Source: Cordia subcordata
Lineage: Eukaryota; Streptophyta; Magnoliopsida; Boraginales; Cordiaceae
DNA: 64,000 nt
Direction: 5' to 3'
Assembly: GCA_028554755.1 (NCBI GenBank)
Contig: JAPTOF010000016.1
Location: 1,748,501 to 1,812,500, forward strand
Below, in pieces: positions 23,872 to 35,283 of the stretch; position 1 is the first letter of the stretch; every line of letters starts with the position of its first letter. The translations under genes were made by a program, and so were the position numbers. A model generated the notes under the pieces. The model was not told where the DNA came from. It made no database searches and saw only the letters and a list, made by a program, of their open reading frames with translations.

Positions 23872-24240
23872 GCCCCAAATAACTTGACCGAGTTGATGGC
23901 TTTGTTCGAAGGTTTAAAGTAGGCAGTACACCATGGCTATTCCAAGCTTCTGGTGGAGTCAGACTTACAAATATTGGCGCGTTGGGTGCAAGGTAAGTCT
24001 GTGGAGCTTAGTCTCTTATCACCATATGTGGAGGAATGCATGATGATTTTGGAGAGGCACCCAAAGTTTTCAATCGCTCATATTTATAGAGAAATCAATA
24101 AGTGCGTGAATTGACTTGCTAATTTTGGTTTACAAAATCCAACTAGGTGCCATAAGCTAGATGACTTCCCGAACGGGCTAAAGAAACTATTTGGCGAAGA
24201 CTATCAAGGATTGTCGACATTTAGAGTAGCTGATTTGTAA
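23872..24240 (+). pseudogene. RNase H-like domain relic
   Basis: One frame reads APNNLTELMALFEGLK, a stop, AVHHGYSKLLVESD, then LARWVQGKSVELSLLSPYVEE, IAHIYREINKCVN, a stop, LANFGLQNP and on to a terminal TAA at 24238. This matches the RNase H fold found in plant non-LTR retrotransposon-derived genes (ELxALxEGL, VESD, REINxxAD-LAN). Both internal stops are single-base changes from plausible codons (the second is TGA where tryptophan is usual). No reverse transcriptase lies upstream. The paralogous DNA upstream of locus 6 does not show it. Confidence 0.75.
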
Positions 24241-24286
24241 GTGACTTAGCCCCCATTTGAAGGGGGAAAAAAAACTAATTACTTAA

Positions 24287-24394
24287 GAGGGTGCTTGGCT
24301 TTGCTTATTTGGTGCTTATAAATACCTAAATAATAAAAAGTATGTAAGAAGGTATTTTTTTTAAGCGCTTAAATAAGCAAAGCCAAATACCCTC
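24287..24394. mobile_element. Tourist-like MITE, 108 bp
   Basis: Near-palindromic: starts GAGGGTGCTTGGCTTTGCTT and ends with its near complement (aagcaaagccaaataccctc). Flanked by TAA on both sides (24284-24286, 24395-24397), the TWA-type target of PIF/Harbinger elements. A relative is at 44401-44516. Confidence 0.75.
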
Positions 24395-24399
24395 TAAGC

Positions 24400-25129
24400 T
24401 GACTATTTTGGACCATTGAATTTAAAGGCTCAAGTAATTATTTTGTTATGCCCCCAACAATGATCTCATTTGCGAACCTGAAGGTCTAGACTTGGGGACA
24501 TGACAAAATTGCTTCTGACAAAACAACAAAACTTGAAACTTTTAATCACTGTTTTATGATTGCTTAAAAGTGAAATTTAGAGTCTTCAAACAACAAGCCT
24601 GCGAACCTCTGAAAATGATCCTGAAGGACATCAGAAATTCGGTGGAGAAAAAAAAAATCAACTTACAGAAAATACAACGCCTACTAGTCGATTTTCTTTT
24701 TCATCAATAAAATTTTGTACCCTATTATTATATGTACGATATAAAAGAAGAATCTAAAGCCTGTTTAATTTTTCCAGAAATGGAGAAACTTAAAGAACAT
24801 GCATGCACTCGAGCAAAACTACTCTAGCAAAGTTATCAACTTCCCTTAATTATATGGCATTTTAGCACAAGGCTTAGAGAAAGGACAAAAAAAAAAGAAG
24901 TGAAATTAAAGGCAAAGAAACCAACGGCCTTCTTTAATTTGGAAGGGGTTGGTATTGACCGGTGAGGGAGAGTTTAATGTTATTGTAAAATAATATATTT
25001 ACTATTTTCACACATGAACATTGAGATGTAATTAATTGTAAAAGTCAAAAGCGATCTAACTAAAGCAAAATGATGCAATTAATTAAGTTAATGGCCACAA
25101 AATCATGGTCCAACTAACGCGGAGAGCAT

Positions 25130-25174
<45 letters not shown>

Positions 25175-25550
25175 TTATATGTATGTATGTATGTATATAT
25201 TTTTGGTGTTGTGGAATGTTTGGTTGGAACTCTCTTATTGGAAATAGATTTAGCATCTTGGTTATTATATCATTTTTTTTTAATAATGGGTCTAATGTTG
25301 TACTTGCCAAAGTTAATCAAATAATTGGTATTTATATAAAAATTTATTATTTCTTTTATTATTTTTCATTAATTACAATATAACTTTTCAAGGACACAGA
25401 TTAATTGAAAGTGATAAATTTATACGATGAAAATTAAAAATAATAAATTTTTATATCAATAAAAATATTAATCCAACCTTATCAAGTGCAATATTGTTAT
25501 AATTATTAGTAAGACCTTTACGCGGATTAGCATCTTCTCCCATAATAATC
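24400..25550. other. Upstream region of locus 5, no gene seen
   Basis: Collinear with about 37860-38660 upstream of locus 6, sharing catgcatgcac, ggcaaagaaa-caacggcc, ggtgagggagagttt and ggccacaaaatcatg. It probably includes distal promoter DNA. Confidence 0.55.
25133..25200. repeat. (AT)n-(GTAT)n microsatellite
   Basis: About 38 bases of AT units followed by ATTT and GTAT units. Locus 6 lacks it at the homologous place. Confidence 0.9.
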
Positions 25551-25554
25551 CACT

Positions 25555-25563
25555 TATAAATAG
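25555..25563 (+). promoter_or_regulatory. TATA box of locus 5 (TATAAATAG)
   Basis: Lies 206 bases before the ATG. The same nonamer precedes loci 2, 4, 6 and 7. Confidence 0.6.
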
Positions 25564-25760
25564 GAAAAGAAGTAGGTTTTATTTTATTAATTGTTGCTTC
25601 CGTATATGCCTTCCTTCATTGCCTTCCAAAAGAAAAGCACTTGCCAAAAACTTACTTACAAGAAAAGCTCATATATAGTTTCTATACACTCCCAACATTT
25701 GACAGATAAGGATAAGCATAGGGGTTCTGCTTAAACGTGAAATCTGAAAGAAGAGATATA

Positions 25761-27434
25761 ATGTCCTACCCTAGTAGCACCATGCCCTCAACAATCTCAA
25801 GCTTTGAAGAACGCCAATGGGTTATTCAAATTCGTCGAACCCTAGACGAAAAGCATGATGAAGAAGACTTTAAAACTCCTGTTAGTATCTTCAGTATTCC
25901 CAAAACACTATTAGCTTATGATCCAGACGCTTACATACCACACCAGGTCCCCGTTGGTCCCTACCATTATTGGCGCCCGGAGATGTACGAGATGGAGAGA
26001 TACAAGCTTGCTGCGGCGAAAAGATTGCAGCAACATCTCAAACACCTCATGTTTGAGGATGTTGTTCTTCAGCTCACTAGGCACGAGATGCAGATTCGAG
26101 CATGTTATCACAAGTGCCTTAGTTGTAATGGCGAAACTTTGGCTTGGATGATGGCCGTGGATGCGTGTTCTCTCCTCGAGTTTCTTCAGATCTTTGTTCT
26201 TGGAGAAGATGGCAAGTTGTTGCACAAAAAACCTTCAAGAATGTCACGTTTGGTGGATATTAAAGGGAGAAAATCAGCTCACAATGCTATTCTCAGAGAC
26301 ATGGTGATGCTTGAGAATCAGATTCCATTATTTGCGCTGAGAAAATTGGCAGAAATGAAGTTTTCGTCTCCAGAGATGGCAGATAACATGCTGTTTCAGA
26401 TGTTAATGGGGTTTCTTCAAGTGCTTTCGCCATTCAATATCGTGGAAGAATTGCAGAAGGTTGAAGCCATGGAATGTGCGCATATCCTAGACTTTGTGTA
26501 CCATTTCATCGTCCCCAGATTGGAGCCGCGCCAAACAAATCTAGCAGCCGAATCAAGTGAGGGAAAGGATGGAGAAGGCCGAACCACACTGCGGAGCGCG
26601 AGTCACATCAGAAAGCTTCTTGACGAGGTCTGGAAAATCTTTTCGAGATTGAACAAAGGCCCCATTCGAATTATAAAGAACGTATTATCTTCCAAAGTCG
26701 TCATGTTTCTAACCAAACTGCCCTGGACAATCATCTCCAATATTCCCGGGATCAAACTACTGAAAGGACCTATCGAATCTTTGCTGTGTTTCTCCCAAGA
26801 TAAACTAAAGGAGAAGGTGGAGATTCTAGATGACGATAAGCCCCCATTTCTGGAGGAAATAGCGATCCCATCAGTGACTGATCTCTCAAAAGCTTGTGTA
26901 AACTTTTCGCCCACAGAGGGAGGCATCTCGAGCATCAAATTCGATTCACAAACATGTACGTTTTATCTCCCTACGATTAGCATAGACGAGAAAACTGAGG
27001 TTCTTTTCAAGAACCTGGTTGCGTACGAGGCCTGCAACGCAACAGGGCCGGTGATTTTCACTCGATACACTGAATTGATGAATGGGATTATCGACACTGA
27101 GGAGGATGCTAAAATTCTCAGAGAAAAAGGGATTATTTTGAACCGTTTGAAGAGTGATAAAGAGGTGGAGAAGCTCTGGAATGGGATGAATAGGTCTGTG
27201 AGGTTAACAAAAGCACCCCACTTGGATAAAGTGATTGGAGACATGAACAAGTTTTATGATGCGAGGCGGCAAGTTAAGCTCAGGAAATTCTTGAAGAGAT
27301 ATGTGTATGGCTCACGGCAGTTTCTGACATTGTTGGCTTGTGTTTTGCTCTTGCTGTTGATGAGTTTTCAAGCATTTTGCTCCGTTTACAATTGTGAACG
27401 TAATTTTCACATACAAGTCTCGGAAGAGTCATAA
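25761..27434 (+). CDS. DUF247/UPF0481 protein, At3g02645-like, full length (locus 5)
   Basis: Single-exon gene of 557 codons. The chosen ATG (gatataATGtcc) is the first in frame and is shared with locus 6. Order of landmarks: ERQWVIQIRRTLDE near 23, PVSIFSIPKTLLAYDP near 45, GPYHYWRPEMYEMERYKL near 70, GETLAWMMAVDACSLLEFLQ near 120, LENQIPLFALR near 190, a variable linker at about 255-305, the IFTRYTELMNGIIDTEED block near 430, and a hydrophobic segment at about 521-543 with a 14-residue tail. Compared with locus 2 it differs most at the N-terminus and in the linker, so loci 5 and 6 form a second subgroup. It is intact and probably functional. Biochemical role unknown. Confidence 0.95.
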   Translation: MSYPSSTMPSTISSFEERQWVIQIRRTLDEKHDEEDFKTPVSIFSIPKTLLAYDPDAYIPHQVPVGPYHYWRPEMYEMERYKLAAAKRLQQHLKHLMFEDVVLQLTRHEMQIRACYHKCLSCNGETLAWMMAVDACSLLEFLQIFVLGEDGKLLHKKPSRMSRLVDIKGRKSAHNAILRDMVMLENQIPLFALRKLAEMKFSSPEMADNMLFQMLMGFLQVLSPFNIVEELQKVEAMECAHILDFVYHFIVPRLEPRQTNLAAESSEGKDGEGRTTLRSASHIRKLLDEVWKIFSRLNKGPIRIIKNVLSSKVVMFLTKLPWTIISNIPGIKLLKGPIESLLCFSQDKLKEKVEILDDDKPPFLEEIAIPSVTDLSKACVNFSPTEGGISSIKFDSQTCTFYLPTISIDEKTEVLFKNLVAYEACNATGPVIFTRYTELMNGIIDTEEDAKILREKGIILNRLKSDKEVEKLWNGMNRSVRLTKAPHLDKVIGDMNKFYDARRQVKLRKFLKRYVYGSRQFLTLLACVLLLLLMSFQAFCSVYNCERNFHIQVSEES

Positions 27435-27639
27435 TCTCGTGTGTGTTTTTGTGTGTGTGCGCGGTTTTTTTTTTCTTTTTTGTTTTTTGGTGCTGCTCTA
27501 GTTATATATGTTGCTTACGTGTATAAAACTTCTTGTTAATTTGTTTCTATGTATTAGAGACTGGTGTTTTCTGTTGAACTAACACTTCTGTATCTTTTTG
27601 TACATGGTTTTACTTAATCAATGGCAATGGAAATTCTTT

Positions 27640-28640
27640 CTTTCTTTCTAACGCCGGTGTAATTGTTATCCTTCTACGGGTTGTTTCTCGGCAACAGAGA
27701 CTTCACTGTCTTCAATTTAATTTCACTTTCTTTATGAGTAATGCATTTTGGTCAAAAAGAAAAATAAAAATTTATGAATAATGCATTAGACAAAAGTTAA
27801 TCGTGCTGTGTGGTCCATGGTTTTTCTTCGTTTCTTTTTTCTGGTCTGCACTAGTTTTTTCCATTAAGCTTGTTCTTTAATGACAGTGATTATAATCTTT
27901 GTTAATAAACAAGAATCTATGAAAGAGGACCACCACTGACATACTGTTAAGAGCTTTAATTAATTGCCTTAGTGACGTGGCGACTACTGATGGGAGATAT
28001 ATAATTTAATTACACCACTAAACAAACAGGATAATTTGCTCCAAAAGCTAACGTCAAATGAAAATCTGAAACTTGATGGTTAGGACAAACACTTGCACAC
28101 AATCATGTTATTACATTAATAATAAGAATTTACCTCTCCTTCTTAGTTTATATTTCAGCTAAACACTTACACTTTCACTACGAATGCATCCAATAAAGTT
28201 TTAACGCGGTAGTACAACGTTATATCTTTTGTCGTCCATACTGTTTTCGTATTATATTATTTCTTTTTTTTTTTCAAAAGGGTTAACCAAAGGAGAATCC
28301 CTTTCTCACCTGGCCAGAGGCCCCTTAACCAGGCGGGAGGTAAATCGAGGGATGTGCGTGAGTGGTAGCCCGACTAGGGAGAGGACCAACGGGCGTGGAA
28401 ATCCAAAGAATGATATTTCGCAATATTTCAATGAGATCGCGCCACACTGACTAATCCGCGTTGTCGAGTGTTTCACCCTAATCACCCACTTACCAACTCG
28501 TATTATATTATTTATTAATGATACTGATTGTGGTCATAGAATAAAGGTCCAAGGATATACATTGAGGGAGGCAAACTAAGGACCCACCACTAGTATTAAG
28601 AAATCTATTTAAATTATCATTACGAGGTTTGCTGAAGGCG
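27640..28640 (+). repeat. Downstream flank of locus 5, repeated after locus 6 and near 44930
   Basis: Shared with 39387-40130 (tttctcg-caac, agacttcactgtcttcaat, gagtaatg-attttg, gaaagaggaccaccact, ttttaacgcggtagt) and in part with 44930-45290. It carries the SINE-like insertion listed separately. Confidence 0.7.
28263..28497 (-). mobile_element. SINE-like retroposon, 235 bp
   Basis: A G/C-richer block with a 12-base oligo-A tail on the minus strand (T run at 28264-28274). A perfect 16-bp direct repeat, tcgtattatattattt, flanks it at 28247-28262 and 28498-28513. Long target duplication plus oligo-A tail is the mark of target-primed retroposition. The corresponding place downstream of locus 6 (about 39955-39990) has no insert. 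It could be a SINE or a 5'-truncated LINE end; no RNA polymerase III boxes were identified with certainty. Confidence 0.75.
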
Positions 28641-29609
28641 GATCCAATATAGATCTATATATACTAATATTTTATGTACCCAGGCATTGTTTAAATGTTT
28701 TTTAATTAAATGAAAAGTATATATTATTTATAATTTTATTTTATGGTTAAAATATAAAAATAAAATTTTTGAGTTTAATTTATAAAAATATGAAATTTCA
28801 AAAAAAAAATCTTTTTTCTTAACAATTTTATTTAAAATTAATAGTTATGTTTTTTTTTAATATTTTTTCTCCTCTTCATTTAGTAAAATGTAATGTGAAT
28901 TCTTTTTTTTTCTTTTTTGATTTCTTAATAGTTTATATGATGTTGTTGTACTTGTTTTCTATATTTTTTATCTTTTATCTTCTTTTCATTTGTTTTTGTA
29001 TTAAACATAAAATAGAATCATAAATTTGTTAAATTTATATTTATTTATTTGAATTTATTTATGTTTAATTTTTAAATTTCAACTTTTAATCTTAAATATT
29101 TTATTTTTTTATCCATTTTGAAAAAAAAAAATTCTATTGTGGTAGAGCGTTTAGTTGATACCATAGCATATTGCAAGCCTCTCACTGTGTATGGATAAAG
29201 TCATTTCACTTTCAATATCCTAAAAAACCACATCTTTTTCTAGAATGATAGAGTACTCTATGATTGATGCTGTCTACAAAATGATTAAATCTTTACTACA
29301 ATAAGGCTTAAAACAATTATCCAAATCCCAATTCCACACATAAGCAATGCATATAATTCCTTTTCAAATTCACTCACAAATTAATGTTACACATGCAAAA
29401 AAACAATATTTAAAGCATCTACACACACATCTTCTCACACACATACATAAATGTATAGAAAGAAGGAGGGAGCTTGATAGAATCCCAATGCGTGTGTCGT
29501 TTATGTTCCAAGAAAGGCAAAAAATGAAAGAAAGAGAGCCTTAACTGAAAAGGGTTGTTGTTGTTAGTGCCCTTGATTAGCATTGCTACTTTGTTTGCTC
29601 CATATATCC

Positions 29610-29795
29610 ATGGCTCAAATTTTCATCTTTTTTTCTCAACTGGGAATGTTTTCGTTTCTAGTGTTCATTCTCTATGTATTCTATGCTTCCTTTTCCATCG
29701 TCCCTACTCAATCAGAGGCAATGCTCAATATATATGCTATCAAACACTATTGTTATAGAAAGGAAATGGTTATAAAGAGAGCAAAAATGTTATAA
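29610..29795 (+). CDS. Possible small peptide with hydrophobic N-terminus (hypothetical)
   Basis: A 61-codon frame starting at ATG 29610. The first ~35 residues are strongly hydrophobic (MAQIFIFFSQLGMFSFLVFI...), followed by PTQSEA and a basic tail rich in lysine and arginine. This could be a signal peptide or a membrane anchor followed by a short peptide. No homologue is recognised and no paralogous copy is seen after locus 6. In AT-rich DNA such a frame can arise by chance. Confidence 0.2.
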   Translation: MAQIFIFFSQLGMFSFLVFILYVFYASFSIVPTQSEAMLNIYAIKHYCYRKEMVIKRAKML

Positions 29796-29829
29796 CGCTT
29801 ATATTTAATGGGGAGAAGGAGTGGCGCTA

Positions 29830-29831
29830 AT

Positions 29832-29877
<46 letters not shown>
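29830..29877. repeat. (GA)n microsatellite
   Basis: About 48 bases of nearly pure GA units, interrupted once by aaag. Confidence 0.95.
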
Positions 29878-29881
<4 letters not shown>

Positions 29882-30282
29882 GTCTATTGTCTAAACGTAA
29901 AGAAATTTCGGTAACGTGTTAATAATTTTTATTAATTAATTTATAAAGAGAGAGAGAGATGGGGAGATTTATTTTAGTAGTTCAGTAATAATGATGTTAA
30001 TAATTTTGTAATGAAGAGAGAGAGAGAGGAAGGCATATTTATTTTAGTAATTCTATATAATAATGGTAATTATATATTTTTAGCTGAAATAATAATGGTA
30101 ATAATATTCTTTTAGTTGAGTTAGCATACAAATAAAAGCTGACATGGCATGTCTCTTTGAGCTATAAAATGTAGAACTTTAAACTGTGATATAGATAGCT
30201 GATATAGCAATAGGCAGTAGCGTTTCTTGATGCAATGGTTTAATCACCCCATGAAATATACACTATAATGGTAGCCTAATCT

Positions 30283-33200
30283 TGTTAGTAAATAAACTTG
30301 ATTTAGGTTTTGGATACGTTTAAGAGTCTTAATTATATTAGGACTAATTTATTGGTTATTTTCCTAGTCAAGTTAGAATTAGTTTATTAGTTATTTTAAT
30401 ATGCAAAGGATTGGTAAAACCAAATCCTATTTAGATTTAGATTTCTAGAGTAACCTATATATAGAGGTGCTAGCTTTCAGTTGTAGATGTCTAAGCCTAA
30501 GTTAGAAGAAATAATAAAATTTAGTTTAGTTTTTTCTCCATATGCAAAATAGCCTCTTCCACTTTCTAACAAAGTGATATCTAGAGTTAGGTAAATATGA
30601 TGGCTAATGGGATACTTCCAATTCAATTTCCTCGCCTGACAAAAGATAATTATGATAATTGGGCAATTCGTTTGAAGGCCCTTTTTGGCTCTTAAGATGC
30701 TTGGGAGATTGTAGAAAAAGGTTACATGGAACCTGATGAAGATACAACATTGAGTCAATCTCAAAAGGATGTATTGACAAGAGCTCACAAAAAAGATCAA
30801 CAAGCCCTTTCTATCATTTATCTATGTTTGGATGAAGCAATGTTCAAGAAGATCTCACGTGCCACTATTTCGAAGGAAACACGAGAGATTCTCCAAGACT
30901 CCGAAAAGGGAGTTGACAAGGTGAAAAAGGTTCGTTTTCAGACTTTAAGAGGTGAATTCAAATCTCCACATATGAATGATACATAATCTATATCAGATTA
31001 TATTTCAAGAGTTTTGGTAGTTTTTAGTCAGTTAAAAAGATATGGAAAGGATTTGAAAGGTGTCAGTGTAGTAGAAAAAATTCTTCATTCTTTGCATCTA
31101 AAATATGAATATATTGTTGTAGCCATTGAAGAATAAAAAAATTTAGATACCATGTCCACTGATGAACTTATGGGTTCGTTACAAGCCCATGAAGAAAGAC
31201 ATAAAAAATGAATAAGGAAGTCCTAAAAAAGGTTCTTCAAAGCAATCTTACTTTGAGGAAAGAAAAAAAACTTCAATAATAATGGAGGTTAAAGAGGATG
31301 TAGACATGGACGTGAACGTAGACAAAGAGGACGAGGACGTGACAGAATATGAGGATTTAATCAATCCAATCAAGAATAGAATAATATACAAGGACCTGGG
31401 TATAGAAGAGGCAACAATCCATGAAGGTATGATAAATCATTAATTCAATGTTATTTTTGTTAGAAAACTGGGCACTATTCTTATGAATGCAGAAAAAAAT
31501 CCAAAAGTTATGGTTGAAAAAACAAATTATGTGGAGAAACAAGGAGAAAAAAAAGACAACCTTATTGATGGCCCATCAAGGTGATCCTAATGAAGATAGG
31601 ATTTCATAGTATCTTGATATAACAGCTAGTAGTCACATGAGTGGAAAAAGCAGTATGTTTGTAGAGCTTGATAAAACTATCAAAGGAAACGTAAAATTTG
31701 GAGATGGCTCTATGATTTATGTGGAAAGTAAAGGTAAGATCCTAACCCGTTTGAAAGACGAAAGTTATCTTCTTATTTATGAAGTATATTATGTGCCAAA
31801 ATTAAAAAGTAATATTTTGAGTCAAGGCTAACTTCTTGAGAAAAATTGCACAATTTTATTGGAAAATAAACATTGTGTAATAAGGGATGAAAATAATATT
31901 TTGATAACAAAAATGCCAATGTCAAGAAATAGATTGTTTGTGTTAAATACTCAGAATGATACAGCTAAATGTTCTAAAGCTTATGCAGAAGAAACTGCCA
32001 GGCTTTGGCAGTTGAGATTCGGATACATAAATTTTGAAAATCTATCTTTGATGTCAAAAAATAATATAGGCAATGAGTTAGCTTCCATTAATCATCCGAA
32101 GCAAATTTGAGGGTTGTCTTCTTGGTGAACAAGTTAGGAAAAGTTCTCCACAGGAGGCTACATCAAGAACTAAGAGGCCACTTGAACTTGTCCATACTGA
32201 TATTTATGGATCCATAAATTCAAGTTCTTATCGTAAAAATAAGTACTTTATTTTTTTATTAATGATTATTTTTTTTAAAAGAAAAATCTGAAACTTTTGA
32301 GAAGTTCAAGATATTTACTGCCCTTGTTGAAAAGGAAAGTGCCTACAAGATAAAAGCTTTGAGATTAGATAGAAGCGGAGAATTTACATCAAAAGATTTG
32401 AAAGTTTCTGCGAAGATCATGATATTCGATATCCTTTAATAATTCCTCAATCACCTCAACAGAATGGAGTTGCTGAGAGAAAAAAATAGAGTGATTCTTG
32501 AGATGACATGGAGCATGTTGAAGACCAAAGGAATGCCAAAAGAATTTTGGGCTGAAGCCATTGATTGTGTGGTGTACCTCTTGAACCGTTATGCTATAAA
32601 GAGTCTCTTTAACAAGATACCATTAGAAGCTTGGTACGAAAAAAAGCCTGGCATTAAGCATTTTTGAGTTTTTGGATGCATAATCTATGCTCATGTTCCA
32701 AATCAAGCTCGGTCCAAGTTTGACGACAAAAGCCAAAAACTTGTTTTTATTGGCCACGACAAATGCCCCAAAGGTTACAAGCTTTATAATCCTATTAGTG
32801 GAAAGATTACTATTAGTAGAGATGTTCAATTTGATGAAGAATCAAAAGGGGATTGGGGCACTAATGAGCAAAAGGAAGATAAATTGTTAGCTTTACAAGA
32901 GCAAGAAGTAGAAGCAAATAGGGATTCTATCTCTCTAACTCCTTCTCCAACTTCGTGTGTAATTATAACTGCAACTCTAACTTCAACTCCAACTCCAACT
33001 GCAACTCTATCTCCAACTATAGGTTAAGGAAACTCTTCTGCAATAAGTTCAAGTGCTAAAGAAAGAGCTTCTCGCTTTAGAATCTTGAGTGAAATTTACG
33101 AGGTAACTCGAAATTTAAATGATGAACTAAATCTCTTTTGTTTCCATGCTGATTGTGATTTAATAACTTCTGAGAAAGCTAATAATAGTGAAAAATAGTT

Positions 33201-33847
33201 ACGAGCTATGGATGAACATTGATCGACACAAAAGATACTTGGGAACTTGCAACTTAATCCAAATGACATAAAACCATTGGAGTAAAGTAGGTCCATAAAA
33301 TAAAGGGAAATGCAAAAGTTAAAGCGGAAAGATACAAGACCAGGCTGGTTGCAAAAGATTATAGTCAAAGAGATTGCATTGACTATGGTGAGAGTTTACA
33401 AGGACAATGGCAAAAGTGTTAGGGAGTGCATCACAAAAAAGTAATTGAAAATAAAGTATCTGAAAGATTGCCGACATTCTCACGAAGCCCCTCAAGAGTG
33501 ATGTGTTCATCCAGCTACGAGCTTTGCTTGGAGTAACTAGAATCAAATCAAGTTTAAGGGGGCATGTTAGTAAGTAAACTTGATTTAGGTTTTGGATATG
33601 TTTAGGAGTCTTAATTATATTAGGATTAGTTTATTGGTTATTTTTCTACTCAAGTTAGGATTAATCTATTAGTTATTTTAATATGTCATGGATTGGTAAA
33701 ACTAAATCCTATTTAGTTTTAGATTTCTAGAGTAGCCTATATATAGGTGTGATAGCTTTCAGTTGTAGATGCTCAAGTCCAACTTAAAAGGAATAATAAA
33801 ATTTAGTTTAGTTTTCTTTTCAAAATAACCTCTTCTACTTTCAAACA
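30283..33847 (+). mobile_element. Ty1/copia LTR retrotransposon, decayed and lacking most of RT (Copia-II)
   Basis: The 5' LTR is 30283-30571 and the 3' LTR 33565-33847, both starting tgttagtaa. A decayed initiator tRNA-Met primer site follows the 5' LTR (tgatatctagag) and a polypurine tract (aagtttaaggggg) precedes the 3' LTR. The LTRs differ at roughly 35 positions by eye, far more than in Copia-I or Copia-III, so this insertion is older. Flanking five bases are aatct and aatta, so the target duplication has decayed. Same family as Copia-III. Confidence 0.9.
30597..33460 (+). pseudogene. Copia-II gag-pol remnant
   Basis: Reads gag (IQFPRLTKDNYDNWAIRLKA, then KDQQALSIIYLCLDEAMF), a degraded zinc knuckle near 31450, a protease remnant (SSHMSGKSSMF) near 31630, and integrase pieces (ARLWQLRFGYINFENLS; QNGVAERK region near 32460; FWAEAIDCVVYLLNR). 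A reverse transcriptase stub follows (RYKTRLVAKDYSQRDCIDYGES), ending near 33400. The frame then jumps to what looks like the RNase H C-terminus, so the catalytic YVDD region is absent. Many stops and shifts are present. Confidence 0.85.
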
Positions 33848-35274
33848 AATTAATCTTTCTCATGTTTTGATTTTAATCAAAGGGATTAAAGTGGTCCATA
33901 CAAAACTTGAAAGCATAAAACGGCGAAAGACCATTAATAATATTACTTATTAGTGACTTGTTTCAAGAAGACTAGTATCTAGTGTTAGGCAAACATTTAA
34001 GAATGTGCAAAAGCAAGGTAACACTCTCTAAATTTTATCATGACAACAAAATGTGCAAGTAGGAGAAGACATAAGGTTGAACCTCTTAATCTCCTCCTAG
34101 ACATGCCGAACCATTTACGTTACATACAAAGAAGGCAACGCTATGGAGAATGCAATGCGAGCTAAAAGGTTACCTAATACCACTAGGCGGTTGGAACCTA
34201 AAGTATTCCAAAAAAGTTATAAATAAGTTATAAGGTATACTATTACCCTATTATCTTAGGATTCGGAAAGTAATTCAAGTAGTTGAGACTATTTCGATAA
34301 GGGTCATGATATTTTGGGTTGGAATCTCATAAGAAGCTCGGGGATTGGGTTGTGGGAAAAGCGAGGGGAGAGAGAGAGAGGGGAAGTTTTGTTGAGGAAG
34401 GGGTTTTTTTAAAAAAAAGAAAAAGAAAAAAGAAAATAGTATATTATCACACTTACAAAAACAAAGGAAAAGAATAAAAGATTAATCTTAAAAAAGTCAT
34501 AAATAAAGTAGTACTATTACATATAGGCATTGGGTTTCCAATAATATTGTCATCTTCTATAATAGCTTTTATAGCATTAGATTCTTTGATTGATATAATT
34601 TTGTTACTGAAATGATTGGCGATAATGATATGAGTAAACAGTGCGGCAAGGACTTAGCATGCTTTTCTTTTCTTTTAGTTAATAACTTAGAGTGCTTTTC
34701 GATTCCTTCTTTAAGTCGCGGAAGTGGCTTCTGATTCACTTGACTTAAAATTATGGCACGTACACGCCACGGGTTTGCAACTATATTGTCATTTTGCACG
34801 TGAAGAACTTGTAATTATGGCACGTGAAAATTGCACTCTGATTATTTTGGGAGCAATGCCAACAGAATGTGAAGAAAGATTGTCTCTAATTGTGTTTGGC
34901 TTGCAAAGGCTTCGACTTTATGCATGTGATTTTGGAGAAACGTGTTTTATCCAATTTCATATCGACATTATGTGAAATTTATAATTCATTTATATTAGTT
35001 TGATTTTATTATTGTTGTTATTATAAACTTAAATATTTAAGTCAGTCAATAGTTGAGCTCGAATTATTACAGATAGTTGCATGATACAAAAAGCATCCCA
35101 TTTGGCAAATTTTATGATCATAATAAAAATCCATGCCATATGGTGGTCCTAGTTGGACTTGAGTCATTACAAATATGACAATAGTTAAATCCAAGTCATT
35201 CTAAATATTATGGTAAAGAATAATTGCTTGTAAGTTTAATAACGATAACAATACAGTTTTTTTGCTTGACAATT
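33848..35274. other. Intergenic, paralogous to the DNA after locus 6
   Basis: The part at 33890-34250 is collinear with 41165-41600 (aaggtggtccatac, attagtgacttgtttca-aagac, taaattttatca-gacaacaaaatgt). From about 34685 the next unit begins. The stretch 34270-34360 has tRNA-like boxes (agtagttgagac and ggttggaatctc) and may be an old SINE. No gene seen. Confidence 0.55.
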
Positions 35275-35283
35275 GATATTCCT

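Larger units (their letters stand above)
28640..30282. other. Intergenic with no certain gene
   Basis: AT-rich. It contains a GA microsatellite and smaller GA runs near 29947 and 30015. The stretch 30180-30282 is collinear with about 40135-40215 after locus 6 (gctgatatagc, tttcttgatgcaa-ggt). Confidence 0.55.

Noticed and set aside
29347..29544. 65-codon frame starting MHIIPFQIHSQ
   Set aside because: No domain or conserved feature; it lies in what would be the leader of the equally doubtful frame at 29610.
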